Both the position numbers and the translations under genes were made by a program. Below, piece after piece: positions 48,243-56,389 of a stretch of DNA of 64,000 nucleotides. Position 1 is the stretch's first letter. Each line of letters starts with the position of its first letter. This DNA is from Clostridia bacterium (lineage in GTDB: Bacteria > Bacillota > Clostridia > Oscillospirales > Acutalibacteraceae). Under the pieces are notes generated by a model that was not told the DNA's origin, made no database searches, and saw only the letters and a program-made list of their open reading frames with translations. The stretch lies in the NCBI GenBank assembly GCA_017550625.1, contig JAFZOL010000034.1:1-64000 (forward strand), written 5' to 3'.

Positions 48243-48539
48243 TTATTCTTCTTCGTCGGAAAAATCGAACGTATCCGCCAGCCGCTCTTCGAACTGCCTG
48301 CCGATGCGGTCGAACTCCTCTTCGTCCTCGATGGGCTCGAGCAGCATCTCGTCGTCCGCCGCCACGCGCAGGATGATGAGCTCGCCGTCGTCGTTCAGCA
48401 TGTCGGCCTCGTTCTCGTAATACGGGATCAGCGCGACGTAGCTTTTGTCGTCGGTATCGATGCGGTCGAGGACCTCGAATTCGTGCTCAACGCCGTCGTC
48501 GTCCAGCACCGAGATGATATCGGGACCGTAATCCTCCAT
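48243..48539 (-). CDS. DUF1292 family protein
   Basis: A 98-residue, very acidic protein. 'ISVLDDDGVEHEFEVLDRID' and 'YVALIPYYENEADMLNDDGELIILRVAADDE' are the conserved blocks of DUF1292, a small family common in Firmicutes that often stands near yrzL/ruvX-type genes. Its function is not known. The ATG follows GGAGGGCTGACAG, and the gene has its own promoter and ends where the 6S RNA promoter begins. Confidence 0.88.
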   Translation of the reverse strand: MEDYGPDIISVLDDDGVEHEFEVLDRIDTDDKSYVALIPYYENEADMLNDDGELIILRVAADDEMLLEPIEDEEEFDRIGRQFEERLADTFDFSDEEE

Positions 48540-48570
48540 CTGTCAGCCCTCCTTCGTTTTTCCTGCTTTT

Positions 48571-48599
48571 ATTATATAATATCCGCGCCGTGAAGTCAA
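48571..48599 (-). promoter_or_regulatory. Promoter of the DUF1292 gene
   Basis: On the minus strand: TTGACT (48594-48599), 17 bases, TATAAT (48571-48576). The -35 box overlaps the end of the upstream DUF523 coding sequence. Confidence 0.8.
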
Positions 48600-49045
48600 T
48601 ATTCTTTTTCATTTTTCGGCAGGGCGGCAAGGTTTTCCTCCGTGAACACCGGCACGCCGTTTGCCTCCAGCAGTGCCGCCGTCACGCCGTCGCCCTTCGT
48701 CAGCGTCCCCGAAAAACTGCCGTCGTAGATCTCGCCCTTCCCGCACGAGGGGCTGCGCGCCTTGAGCACCGCAGCCGACGCGCCGAGCGTCTTTGCGAGA
48801 TACAGGGCGGTTTCGGCGCCCTTGATGAACGCTTCGGTCACGTCCGCGCCGTTTTTCGCCAGAACGCGGTCGCCCACGCGTTCCGATGGCACGCGCGGGG
48901 TCGGCAAGCCGCCGGATTGCTCGGGGCACACCGGGATCAGCTCGTATCTGTCTTTGAGTTCCAGAATCTCTTCGTTCGGCACGCTCCCGCCGTCGTACCG
49001 GCACGCGCAGCCGAGAAGACATGCGCTCACCAGCAGCTTTTCCAT
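48596..49045 (-). CDS. DUF523 family protein
   Basis: A 149-residue protein with 'LVSACLLGCACRYDGG' at 5-20, 'CPEQSGGLPTPR' near 40-51 and 'KARSPSCGKGEIYDG' near 95-109. These Cys-containing motifs define DUF523, which may bind a metal or iron-sulfur cluster. Fusions of this domain with DUF1722 are known in other bacteria; here it is single. Function is unknown. It has its own promoter and GGAGG site. Confidence 0.9.
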   Translation of the reverse strand: MEKLLVSACLLGCACRYDGGSVPNEEILELKDRYELIPVCPEQSGGLPTPRVPSERVGDRVLAKNGADVTEAFIKGAETALYLAKTLGASAAVLKARSPSCGKGEIYDGSFSGTLTKGDGVTAALLEANGVPVFTEENLAALPKNEKEY

Positions 49046-49071
49046 GAAACCGCCTCCGTTTCTTCGGTTTC

Positions 49072-49101
49072 ATTATACCAAAAACACGCGCCTCTCGTCA
49101 A
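49072..49101 (-). promoter_or_regulatory. Promoter of the DUF523 gene
   Basis: On the minus strand: TTGACG (49096-49101), 18 bases, TATAAT (49072-49077). Confidence 0.65.
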
Positions 49102-49111
49102 GTGCGGGCGT

Positions 49112-49140
49112 AAAAAAGGAGCCGTGCGGCGCACGGCTCC
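49112..49140 (-). terminator. Terminator of the pyrR-uraA operon
   Basis: GGAGCCGTGC (49118-49127), loop of three, GCACGGCTCC (49131-49140), followed on the minus strand by six T. Confidence 0.9.
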
Positions 49141-49157
49141 GGATAGACGGAGGAAGC

Positions 49158-50600
49158 TTACTCGTTTTCGGCTTCAACCTTTTCAGCTTCGGCTTTGACA
49201 GCCTTTTCAGCCTTGTTGGGGGTGATCAGGTTCACGATGATGCCGAGGATGAGGGCAACGGCGATCTTAGTGATCGTCACGGAACCGATCTGGAGGGCAA
49301 GGCCGCCGATACCGGTGATCAGGATGGTGGCGACGACGAAGAGGTTACGGTTCTCGCCGAGGTCGACCTTCTGGATCATCTTGAGGCCGGACACGGCGAT
49401 GAAGCCGTAAAGCGTGATGCACACGCCGCCCATTACGCAGCTCGGGATCGTGGAGAGCAGGGCAACGAAGGGCGCGAAGAACGAGGCGGCCATGCAGAGG
49501 ATCGCGGTGGTGAGGATCGTGACGACCGAGGCGTTGCCGGTGATGGCAACGCAGCCAATGGATTCGCCGTAGGTGGTGTTGGGGCAGCCGCCGAAGAACG
49601 CGCCTACCATCGAGCCGACGCCGTCGCCGAGCAGGGTGCGGTGCAGGCCGGGCTCCTTGAGCAGGTCTTCACCGATGATCGAAGAAAGGTTCTTGTGGTC
49701 GGCGATGTGCTCGGCGAACACCACAAAGGCCACGGGGATATAGGCGAAGGCGATCGTAGCGACGTAGCTGCCGTTGATCTCCTTGATGCCCTTGAAGGCG
49801 GTCAGGAACGTGAATTCGGGCACCCATTTCAGATTGCTGAATGCGGACCAGTCGACGACCTTCAGGGCGTCGTTGCCGGTCTTGATGCCGATCAGCGTCA
49901 GGCACGAGGCCACGGCGTAGCCGGCGGCGATACCGATGATGAAGGGGATGAGCTTGCCCATCTTCTTGCCATAGACGGAGCAAAGCACGATGGTGATCAG
50001 GGTGACGAGGGCGCAGGCGAGGCTGATCCAGCTTGCGGCGTCCATGTTGAACACGCCGTTCACGGCGTCATAGTTGCCGAGCTTCGATTTGCTCATGGCG
50101 TCGCCGATGGCGTTGCCGGCGAGGGCGAGACCGATCAGCGAGACCGTGGGGCCGATCACGACGGCGGGCATGAGTTTGTTGACCCACCTGACGCCGGCGA
50201 ATTTCACCGCGACGGCGATCGCGACGTAAACGAGACCCGCGAACACGGCGCCGAGAATCAGACCGACGAAACCGGCCTGCGCGGAAATGGCGCCTGCGAA
50301 GGCGGCGGTCATCGAGCCGAGGAAGGCAAAGGATGAGCCGAGGAACACGGGGCTGCGGAATTTGGTGAAGAGCAGATAGATGATCGTACCGGCGCCCGCG
50401 CCGAACAGGGCGGCGGCCTGGTTCATCGTCGGGCCTTCGGTCCAGGCGACTGCGCCGTTCTTGATCAGGTCGGCAACATTGCCGTTGATGATCACGGGCA
50501 CCACGATGGTGGCGGCAAGGATCGCGAGCACCTGCTGGAACGCGAACACGATCATTTTGCCGAATGTGGGTCTGTCTTTGACGCCGTAAGCAAGATTCAT
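49158..50600 (-). CDS. uraA: Uracil permease, NCS2 family
   Basis: A 480-residue membrane protein with about fourteen helices that imports uracil with protons. 'FAFQQVLAILAATIVVPVIING' near the N-terminus, 'FVVFAEHIADHKNLSSIIGEDLL' near 280-302 (conserved Glu of UraA) and 'FFGGCPNTTYGESIGCVAITGNASV' near 325-350 (the NCS2 signature with its second Glu) are visible. The C-terminus is a Glu/Lys/Ala tail. It is 34 bases downstream of pyrR, so its transcription falls under the PyrR attenuator. This fits uracil uptake being shut off when UMP is abundant. Confidence 0.93.
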   Translation of the reverse strand: MNLAYGVKDRPTFGKMIVFAFQQVLAILAATIVVPVIINGNVADLIKNGAVAWTEGPTMNQAAALFGAGAGTIIYLLFTKFRSPVFLGSSFAFLGSMTAAFAGAISAQAGFVGLILGAVFAGLVYVAIAVAVKFAGVRWVNKLMPAVVIGPTVSLIGLALAGNAIGDAMSKSKLGNYDAVNGVFNMDAASWISLACALVTLITIVLCSVYGKKMGKLIPFIIGIAAGYAVASCLTLIGIKTGNDALKVVDWSAFSNLKWVPEFTFLTAFKGIKEINGSYVATIAFAYIPVAFVVFAEHIADHKNLSSIIGEDLLKEPGLHRTLLGDGVGSMVGAFFGGCPNTTYGESIGCVAITGNASVVTILTTAILCMAASFFAPFVALLSTIPSCVMGGVCITLYGFIAVSGLKMIQKVDLGENRNLFVVATILITGIGGLALQIGSVTITKIAVALILGIIVNLITPNKAEKAVKAEAEKVEAENE

Positions 50601-50634
50601 AAGATTTACCTCCGTTATTTCTAAAGCTTTCGCT

Positions 50635-51177
50635 TTAATTTACCGAATAAAGAGAAACGCCGATCGGAGTCCCGTCGTACTCCGGAAAGCTCACGCGCAC
50701 GACCTCGTTCATCGAGGTGGGCACGTTTTTGCCCACGTAATCGGCCTTGATGGGCAGCTCCCTGTGGCCGCGGTCCACGAGCGCCGCGAACTGGATGGCG
50801 CGGGGCCTGCCGAGCGAAAAGATGGCCTCGATCGCCGCGCGCACCGTTCTGCCCGTGAAGATCACGTCGTCGGTGAGCACCACGGTCTTGTCCGTCACGT
50901 CGAAGGGGACCGCCACTTCGCCGATCGCGGGCGCGGGGCTCTTTTTGGTCACGTCGTCGCGGTAAAAGGTCACGTCCAGCTCGCCGAGCGGCACCGAAAC
51001 GCCCTCTGACGAAAGGATGTTTTCCCTGATCTCCTTCGCCACGCTCACGCCGCGCCTGCGGATGCCCACGAGCACCACGTTGTCCACGCCGCGGTTCTTT
51101 TCGGCGATCTCAAACGAAATGCGCCTCAGCGCGCGCCGCACGCCGGCCTCGTCCATGATCTGCGCCTTGAACGTCAT
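50635..51177 (-). CDS. pyrR: PyrR, pyrimidine operon attenuator / uracil phosphoribosyltransferase
   Basis: I take the ATG of 'MTFKAQIMDEAGVRRALRR' (51177), which has GGAGG before it; the longer frame covers the attenuator. The 180-residue protein has the PRPP-binding loop 'VVLTDDVIFTGRTVRAAI' at 99-116 and 'LVGIRRRGVSVAKEI' at 36-50, the RNA-contacting and phosphate-loop region. PyrR binds UMP and the leader RNA and favours termination. The leader here contains a matching binding loop and terminator, so the protein controls its own operon. Some PyrR proteins also make UMP from uracil, which the following permease would supply. Confidence 0.95.
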   Translation of the reverse strand: MTFKAQIMDEAGVRRALRRISFEIAEKNRGVDNVVLVGIRRRGVSVAKEIRENILSSEGVSVPLGELDVTFYRDDVTKKSPAPAIGEVAVPFDVTDKTVVLTDDVIFTGRTVRAAIEAIFSLGRPRAIQFAALVDRGHRELPIKADYVGKNVPTSMNEVVRVSFPEYDGTPIGVSLYSVN

Positions 51178-51199
51178 CCGTTTTCGCCTCCGAAGCAAC

Positions 51200-51283
51200 A
51201 AAAAAAGTCCCGTCTTTTCAGAACGGGACCGCATGAAAACAGCATAAAGGGATTCACTTCTGCGTCTCTTGCGGGTCTCTCTG
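51200..51283 (-). promoter_or_regulatory. PyrR-dependent transcription attenuator
   Basis: On the minus strand the leader carries CAGAGAGACCCGCAAGAGA (51265-51283), which fits the known PyrR loop pattern (NGAGAGGYUNNNAAGA-like). About 35 bases later comes a terminator: GTCCCGTTCT pairs with AGACGGGAC, then seven T (51200-51229). UMP-bound PyrR would stabilise the binding hairpin and allow the terminator to form. Confidence 0.8.
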
Positions 51284-51308
51284 TACCCATCCTTAAAGAT
51301 CCGCTGAA

Positions 51309-51337
51309 ATTCTATCACAGCGCCGTCGGATTGTAAA
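51309..51337 (-). promoter_or_regulatory. Promoter of pyrR-uraA
   Basis: On the minus strand: TTTACA (51332-51337), 17 bases, TAGAAT (51309-51314). Confidence 0.75.
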
Positions 51338-51354
51338 GGGGAAAATGAAAAGAA

Positions 51355-51386
51355 ACGGGATTTTGTCGAATTCAACAAAATCCCGT
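51355..51386. terminator. Terminator after the beta-propeller-like gene
   Basis: ACGGGATTTTGT (51355-51366) pairs with ACAAAATCCCGT (51375-51386) around an 8-base loop, with T-rich sequence to the left on the minus strand. Confidence 0.8.
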
Positions 51387-51421
51387 CCGAAAAGCGCACT
51401 ATTATTGCTGATTTTTAAACC

Positions 51422-52099
51422 TCACAGCATATAAACGCCGGATTCGAGCGCCACGAACTCTTCGCCCGCCACGCGCAGATACTTATACACCGGCTCGTCG
51501 AAGCTCTTGAAGTCCTCCACGCTGAAGTCCGCGAGGCGCACGCGCTTGATTTTCCTCGAGTCCTTGCAGCAAACGTACAGATACCCGTCGTATTCCTCGA
51601 TCGAAACGGGGTTCGTGAAGGTGGTGGCGTTGTCGCCGCCGATGCGCATCACCACGCGGTTCTGCAGCAGCGAATACTTCACGATCAGGTTCTTCGAGGG
51701 CACCACCGACCAGATATAGTTGTTGTCGATGGCCACGTCGCGCGCGGGGGCGCCGTTATACATGAGGTCGCCGGTGCGCAGCAGCGCGCCGCTGTCGTCG
51801 AAGATGCCCATCTCGCCCGTGGAATAGATGATAAAGGTATGGCCGTTCCACAGCTTGCCCGTATCGCACGACACGTAGTCGCCGAGCTGCTTCGCGATGG
51901 GCGCGAAGGCGGCGCCGTATTTCGTGAGCAGATAGGCGTTTTTCGTCACGGTTGCGATCGATTTCGTCGCGATGTCGAACGAATAGAACGATACCTTCAC
52001 GCTGCCGTTCTCAAGCGGTTCCTTCAGCACGAAGAAAATGCCGGAGGGGAAGGGCAGCAGGTCCACGATATTGAGGCTAACGATCCTCAGCATGTTCAT
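51422..52099 (-). CDS. Beta-propeller-like protein of unknown function
   Basis: The 225-residue protein shows repeated strand-rich segments of about 40 residues that end in aromatic or hydrophobic pairs ('GDYVSCDTGKLWNGHTFIIYSTGEMGIFDDSG', 'DVAIDNNYIWSVVPSKNLIVKYSL', 'SIEEYDGYLYVCCKDSRKIKRVRLADF'). This resembles an NHL or WD40-like propeller with four to five blades. No signal peptide is present. Its ATG overlaps the stop of rex (ATGA), so both are translated together. A link with the redox regulator is possible from position alone; no function can be assigned. Confidence 0.7.
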   Translation of the reverse strand: MNMLRIVSLNIVDLLPFPSGIFFVLKEPLENGSVKVSFYSFDIATKSIATVTKNAYLLTKYGAAFAPIAKQLGDYVSCDTGKLWNGHTFIIYSTGEMGIFDDSGALLRTGDLMYNGAPARDVAIDNNYIWSVVPSKNLIVKYSLLQNRVVMRIGGDNATTFTNPVSIEEYDGYLYVCCKDSRKIKRVRLADFSVEDFKSFDEPVYKYLRVAGEEFVALESGVYML

Positions 52100-52743
52100 T
52101 TACCCCCGTTCTGGCTGTTTTTGATGCTGTATGAAAGCGTCATCAGCGAGTCGCTCAGGTGAACGTTCGTCACGTTCGCCTGCGGATATTTCGCGCGGAT
52201 GTCATAATGCGAAAAGTTCCAGAAGCTGTCGAGCCCGAGCAGAATGAGCTCGTCCACGAGCGCCGGCGCCTTGTCCTGCGGCACGCAAAGGATAGCCATG
52301 CGCGGGCGCTTTTTGAGGCAAAAGTCCGCCAGCTTCTCGTTGGACTGGATCTGCAGTCCCCTCAGCTTCATACCGCGGTAGGCGGGGTCCGTGTCAAAGA
52401 TCCCCACCAGCGAAAAGCCCATCTCCTCAAAGCGCATCTGGCTCGCCACGGCGCGCCCGAGGTTGCCCGCGCCCATCAAGATCGCGGGCGTGAGCACGTC
52501 GAGCCCCAATATCGCGGCCATCTCGTTTTTGAGCTGCTCCACGTTATAGCCGTAGCCCTGCTGGCCAAAACCGCCGAAGCAGTTGAAATCCTGCCTGATC
52601 TGCGACGCGGTCAGCCCCATGCGCTCCGAAAGCTCGCGCGAGCTGATGCGCACTTCGCCCGCGGCGCTGAGCTCGCATAAAAATCTATAATATCTCGGCA
52701 GTCTCCCAACGACGGAGGCCGAGATCTCTTTGTTCTCTTTCAT
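52096..52743 (-). CDS. rex: Redox-sensing repressor Rex
   Basis: A 215-residue repressor from the ATG at 52743. The N-terminal winged helix reads 'VGRLPRYYRFLCELSAAGEVRISSRELSERMGLTASQIRQDF' (about 9-50). The Rossmann domain has 'LMGAGNLGRAVASQMRFEEMGFSLVGIFDTDP' (about 85-116), the NAD(H)-binding loop. Rex leaves DNA when NADH rises and so derepresses fermentation and NADH-oxidising genes in Gram-positive anaerobes. A GTG three codons upstream is a possible alternative start. The beta-propeller-like gene is its partner in one operon. No obvious Rex operator is seen in its own promoter. Confidence 0.95.
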   Translation of the reverse strand: MKENKEISASVVGRLPRYYRFLCELSAAGEVRISSRELSERMGLTASQIRQDFNCFGGFGQQGYGYNVEQLKNEMAAILGLDVLTPAILMGAGNLGRAVASQMRFEEMGFSLVGIFDTDPAYRGMKLRGLQIQSNEKLADFCLKKRPRMAILCVPQDKAPALVDELILLGLDSFWNFSHYDIRAKYPQANVTNVHLSDSLMTLSYSIKNSQNGGK

Positions 52744-52760
52744 TTGATTCACCGGTTTCT

Positions 52761-52789
52761 ATTCTATAAGATTCTCTTTCGCAAGTCAA
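52761..52789 (-). promoter_or_regulatory. Promoter of rex
   Basis: On the minus strand: TTGACT (52784-52789), 17 bases, TAGAAT (52761-52766). Confidence 0.75.
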
Positions 52790-52896
52790 TATCTTTTCCG
52801 GCGCGCCGGAAATATTTTTTTCGGAGTATTCGCCCCCGCTCCGGGCAAAATAATGAAAAACCGCGCGCCCGCGCGATTGTGAGAAGAGGGACTTTG

Positions 52897-53589
52897 ATGC
52901 TTTTTATACGCGATTTCGACGCGCCCGCCGCTCCGTCCGATGCGCCCGGGCGCGAAAACGAAGACTCCGGCGCCGAAACGGCCGTCGTCGGCTTCGAGGC
53001 CGGGGGCAAGCTTTACTGCGCGCTCACGGTCATCGGGCAGATCGAGGGGCACGTCGCGCTGCCGGGCGGGGTCAAGACCACGAAATACGAGCACGTGATC
53101 CCGAAGCTCGTGCAGATCGAGCAGGACCCCAACATCTCTGGACTTCTCATTCTGCTTAACACCGTCGGCGGCGACGTCGAGGCGGGCCTCGCCCTGTCCG
53201 AGCTCATTGCGGGTATGCTCAAACCCACGGTCTCGCTCGTACTCGGCGGCGGGCATTCCATCGGCGTGCCGCTCGCCGTGGCGGCGAAAAAGAGCTTCAT
53301 CGTGCCCTCCGCCACCATGACGCTGCACCCCGTGCGCATGAGCGGCACCGTGCTCGGCGTACCGCAGACGATGGACTATTTCCGCGATATCGAAAACCGC
53401 ATCGTATCGTTCATCTCGTCGCACTCGGGCGTGCAGCCCGCGCGCCTTCGAAGACTCATGCGCGCGCACGGCACGCTCGCCACGGACCTCGGCACCGTCC
53501 TCGGCGGCGAGGCGGCGGTGGCTGAGGGGCTCATCGGCGCGGTCGGCACTCTGCACGACGCGGTCACGGCGCTCACGTCGCTGTCCTGA
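52897..53589 (+). CDS. tepA: ClpP-like serine protease TepA
   Basis: From the ATG at 52897, preceded by AGAGGGA, the protein has 230 residues. 'LLILLNTVGGDVEAGLALSELI' at 83-104 is the ClpP/crotonase-type core. 'LGGGHSIGVPLAVAAKKSF' at 116-134 has the nucleophile Ser121, and 'TMTLHPVRMSG' at 140-150 holds His144. TepA (YmfB) in Bacillus acts in protein translocation and in removal of small acid-soluble spore proteins, and its gene stands next to spoIIIE there, as here. An upstream frame without a good start was set aside. Confidence 0.88.
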   Translation: MLFIRDFDAPAAPSDAPGRENEDSGAETAVVGFEAGGKLYCALTVIGQIEGHVALPGGVKTTKYEHVIPKLVQIEQDPNISGLLILLNTVGGDVEAGLALSELIAGMLKPTVSLVLGGGHSIGVPLAVAAKKSFIVPSATMTLHPVRMSGTVLGVPQTMDYFRDIENRIVSFISSHSGVQPARLRRLMRAHGTLATDLGTVLGGEAAVAEGLIGAVGTLHDAVTALTSLS

Positions 53590-53624
53590 GGCGGCGGGGC
53601 GCCGTTTCTCCGTCAAATCACCCC

Positions 53625-53653
53625 TTGCAAAACGCAGAAATATATGGTATAGT
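53625..53653 (+). promoter_or_regulatory. Promoter of the FtsK/SpoIIIE gene
   Basis: TTGCAA (53625-53630), 17 bases, TATAGT (53648-53653). Confidence 0.7.
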
Positions 53654-53699
53654 TAAAATCAGCATATTATTGATTTTTACATAAAGGACGTTGTGTACA

Positions 53700-56327
53700 T
53701 TGGCAAATACGAGATCCAGTTCCGGTTCAAGGTCCGGCGCGAAAAGCGGCGCCGGCAAGAATAAAAGCGGCTCCGCGAGGTCCCGCTCCGCTTCGACCTC
53801 CCGTTCGCGCGCGAAGGCCGAGCCCGAGACTCCGCTCGAGCGCCTCATCCGCTCCAAGGAGTTCAAGGCCACGATGATCTTCGTGGCGGGCGTCGTCACG
53901 CTCCTGCTGGCCGTGCCCTTCGGCGCGGGCGGTCTGTGGAACACGCTCCAGACCTTCTATTACGCCCTGTTCGGGCTCGCCGGCGCGGCGATCCCGCCGA
54001 TCCTGCTGTTCTTCGGCGTGCTGCGCGTGCTCAACCGCGAGTCGAAGGGCTTTCTGATCAAAAGCCTCGAAGTCCTGCTGCTGTTCTTCCTGGTCGGCGG
54101 CGTGTTCTACGTCTTCAGCGGCGTGCCCTTCGTGCAGGACCACGTTGCCGATAACGTGTGGACCTTCGGCAAAGGCATCACCGTCCATTTCGCCGGCATG
54201 ATGAACGACCTCATCGGCCCGATCGCCAGCGGCGGTTTCATCGGCGCCCTGCTCGGCGGCGTGTTCTACGCCCTCGGCAAGTCGCAGGCGCTGGCGTGCG
54301 TCATTCTGCTGCTGCTGATCCTCACCGACCTCATGTTCCTGTTCGGCATCACGCTCTACAAGGTCTTCACCCGCATGGAAGAGCCCGCGAAAAAGGTTGG
54401 GCAGTATACGGGCCAGAAGATCGAGACCGTCAAAGAGGACGTGCGCGCCCGCCGCGAACAGGTCTCGGCCGACCGCTCGAAGAAAAGGCAGACGCAGGCA
54501 ACGCAGGTCGTCAACGACTTCTATACCGATAACGACGTCAAGGATCCCGGCTTCGACAAGCCCGTGAAAAAGCGCGCGCAGTCCGATACCGGCCTTACGA
54601 GCGACCAGATCTTCTCGATCTTCGACGTGCTCACGGATAAGCCCGCCCCCAAGCCCGCCGTCCCCGTGCCCGAAGTCCTGCCCGCCGAGGCGGACAAGCC
54701 TGCCGACGAAAAGCCGCAGAAAGCCCCCTCGCTCACCGAAGAAGAGGCCGAGGCCGTCAGCGCCGAGCTGCAGGACGCCCTCGAGGCGGAGCCCGTGCGC
54801 GTTTACGAAAAGCCCTCGCTCGACCTGCTTGACATGCCGAACCGCGACAACCGCAACTACGATCTCGACGAGCTGCAGGCCAACGGCGAAAAGCTCATCG
54901 AGGCGCTCGCGTCCTTCAACGTGTCGGCGTCCATCTCCGAGGTCGTGCCCGGCCCCACCGTCACGCGGTATGAGCTCGTGCCCGCCAAGGGCGTCAAGAT
55001 CAACAAATTCACGAACCTGTCCGACGACCTCGCCCTTCACATGGCGGCGCCCGCGGGCCTTCGCATCGAAGCGCCGATCCCGAATAAATCCGCGATCGGC
55101 ATCGAGATCCCGAACCGCAGCCGCGCCTCCATCTCGTTCCGCGAGATCATCGACAACGATAAATTCTTCAACGCGAAAAGCAAGCTGCTCACCGCCCTTG
55201 GCAAGGATATCGCGGGCGACGTCATCTATGCCGACATCGCCAAAATGCCGCACCTGCTGGTTGCCGGCACCACCGGCTCCGGTAAGTCGGTGTGCATGAA
55301 CACCATGATCGTAAGCCTGCTCTATCACGCCACGCCCGACGAAGTGCGCATCCTGCTCGTCGATCCGAAGCAGGTCGAGTTCGGCATGTACAACGGCATC
55401 CCGCACCTGCTCGTGCCCGTCGTGTCCGACCCCAGAAAGGCTTCCGGCGCGCTCGGCTGGGCGGTCACCGAGATGCTCAGCCGCTATAAGACCCTCAACG
55501 CCAGCGGCGTGCGCGACATCGCGTCTTACAACAGCCTGTGCGACGGCGACCCCGAGCTGCAGCGCCTGCCGCAGATCGTCATTTTCATCGACGAGCTCGC
55601 CGACCTCATGAGCGTCGCTCCCGCCGAGGTGGAAGACAGCATCCAGCGCATCGCGCAGATGGGCCGCGCCGCGGGCATGCACCTCGTGCTCGCCACCCAG
55701 CGCCCGTCGGTGGACGTCATCACCGGCGTCATCAAGGCGAACATCCCGTCGCGCATCGCGCTGACCGTGAAATCGCAGATCGACTCCCGCACCATGATCG
55801 ACCAGGCCGGCGCCGAAAAGCTGATGGGCTACGGCGACATGCTGTTCTATCCCGTCGGCGTGCCGAAGCCCGTGCGCGTGCAGGGCGCGTTCCTCAAGAC
55901 CGCCGAGATCGAGCGCGTGGTCGAATTCCTCAAATCCAACGGCTCCTCGCAGTATGACGACGTTGTCCAGCAGGAGATCGAGCGGCAGGCCGCCGTGGAC
56001 AAGAAGAAGGGCGCCTCGTCCGAGGAGCTCGCGCCCGGCGGCGCGGGCAAGGACGACGACCTCGTCAACCGCGCCATCGAGCTGTTCGTCAGCGCCCCCG
56101 AAAAGGCTTCTATCTCCGCCCTGCAGCGGCACCTGAGCCTCGGCTTCGCCAAGGCAGGCCGCCTCATGGACACCCTCGAAGAGAAGGGGATCGTGGGCCC
56201 CACCGAGGGCAGCAAGCCCAGAAAGGTGCTGATCACGAAGGCGCAGTGGTACGAGATGAACGCCATGTCCGCCGAGGTGACCGATCCGGGCCTTCGCGAT
56301 TTCGACGACATCTCCGACCCCGACTAA
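53700..56327 (+). CDS. ftsK: DNA translocase FtsK/SpoIIIE
   Basis: The start is probably the TTG at 53700, eleven bases after AAAGGA; a TTG at 53691 lies too close to that site. The 875-residue protein has a basic Ser/Arg-rich N-terminus, four membrane helices (about 55-215), a linker, and the motor domain. Walker A is 'VAGTTGSGKSVCMNTMI' (near 520) and Walker B is 'IVIFIDELADLM'. The C-terminal gamma winged helix ('LVNRAIELFVSAPEKASISALQRHLSLGFAKAGRLMDTLEEKGIVGP') reads the orienting sequences on DNA. It pumps chromosomes through the division or sporulation septum. Whether it is the vegetative or sporulation form cannot be told; the tepA neighbour recalls spoIIIE. Confidence 0.95.
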   Translation: MANTRSSSGSRSGAKSGAGKNKSGSARSRSASTSRSRAKAEPETPLERLIRSKEFKATMIFVAGVVTLLLAVPFGAGGLWNTLQTFYYALFGLAGAAIPPILLFFGVLRVLNRESKGFLIKSLEVLLLFFLVGGVFYVFSGVPFVQDHVADNVWTFGKGITVHFAGMMNDLIGPIASGGFIGALLGGVFYALGKSQALACVILLLLILTDLMFLFGITLYKVFTRMEEPAKKVGQYTGQKIETVKEDVRARREQVSADRSKKRQTQATQVVNDFYTDNDVKDPGFDKPVKKRAQSDTGLTSDQIFSIFDVLTDKPAPKPAVPVPEVLPAEADKPADEKPQKAPSLTEEEAEAVSAELQDALEAEPVRVYEKPSLDLLDMPNRDNRNYDLDELQANGEKLIEALASFNVSASISEVVPGPTVTRYELVPAKGVKINKFTNLSDDLALHMAAPAGLRIEAPIPNKSAIGIEIPNRSRASISFREIIDNDKFFNAKSKLLTALGKDIAGDVIYADIAKMPHLLVAGTTGSGKSVCMNTMIVSLLYHATPDEVRILLVDPKQVEFGMYNGIPHLLVPVVSDPRKASGALGWAVTEMLSRYKTLNASGVRDIASYNSLCDGDPELQRLPQIVIFIDELADLMSVAPAEVEDSIQRIAQMGRAAGMHLVLATQRPSVDVITGVIKANIPSRIALTVKSQIDSRTMIDQAGAEKLMGYGDMLFYPVGVPKPVRVQGAFLKTAEIERVVEFLKSNGSSQYDDVVQQEIERQAAVDKKKGASSEELAPGGAGKDDDLVNRAIELFVSAPEKASISALQRHLSLGFAKAGRLMDTLEEKGIVGPTEGSKPRKVLITKAQWYEMNAMSAEVTDPGLRDFDDISDPD

Positions 56328-56389
56328 AACCCCGTAATCCCCGTTTTTTTACATTATAATTCCCCGGCCTCCGGCCCCTGTTCCATCAA

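Noticed and set aside
53727-56132. Minus-strand open frame of 801 codons opposite ftsK
   Set aside because: Antisense shadow of a certain gene; low complexity and no start signal.
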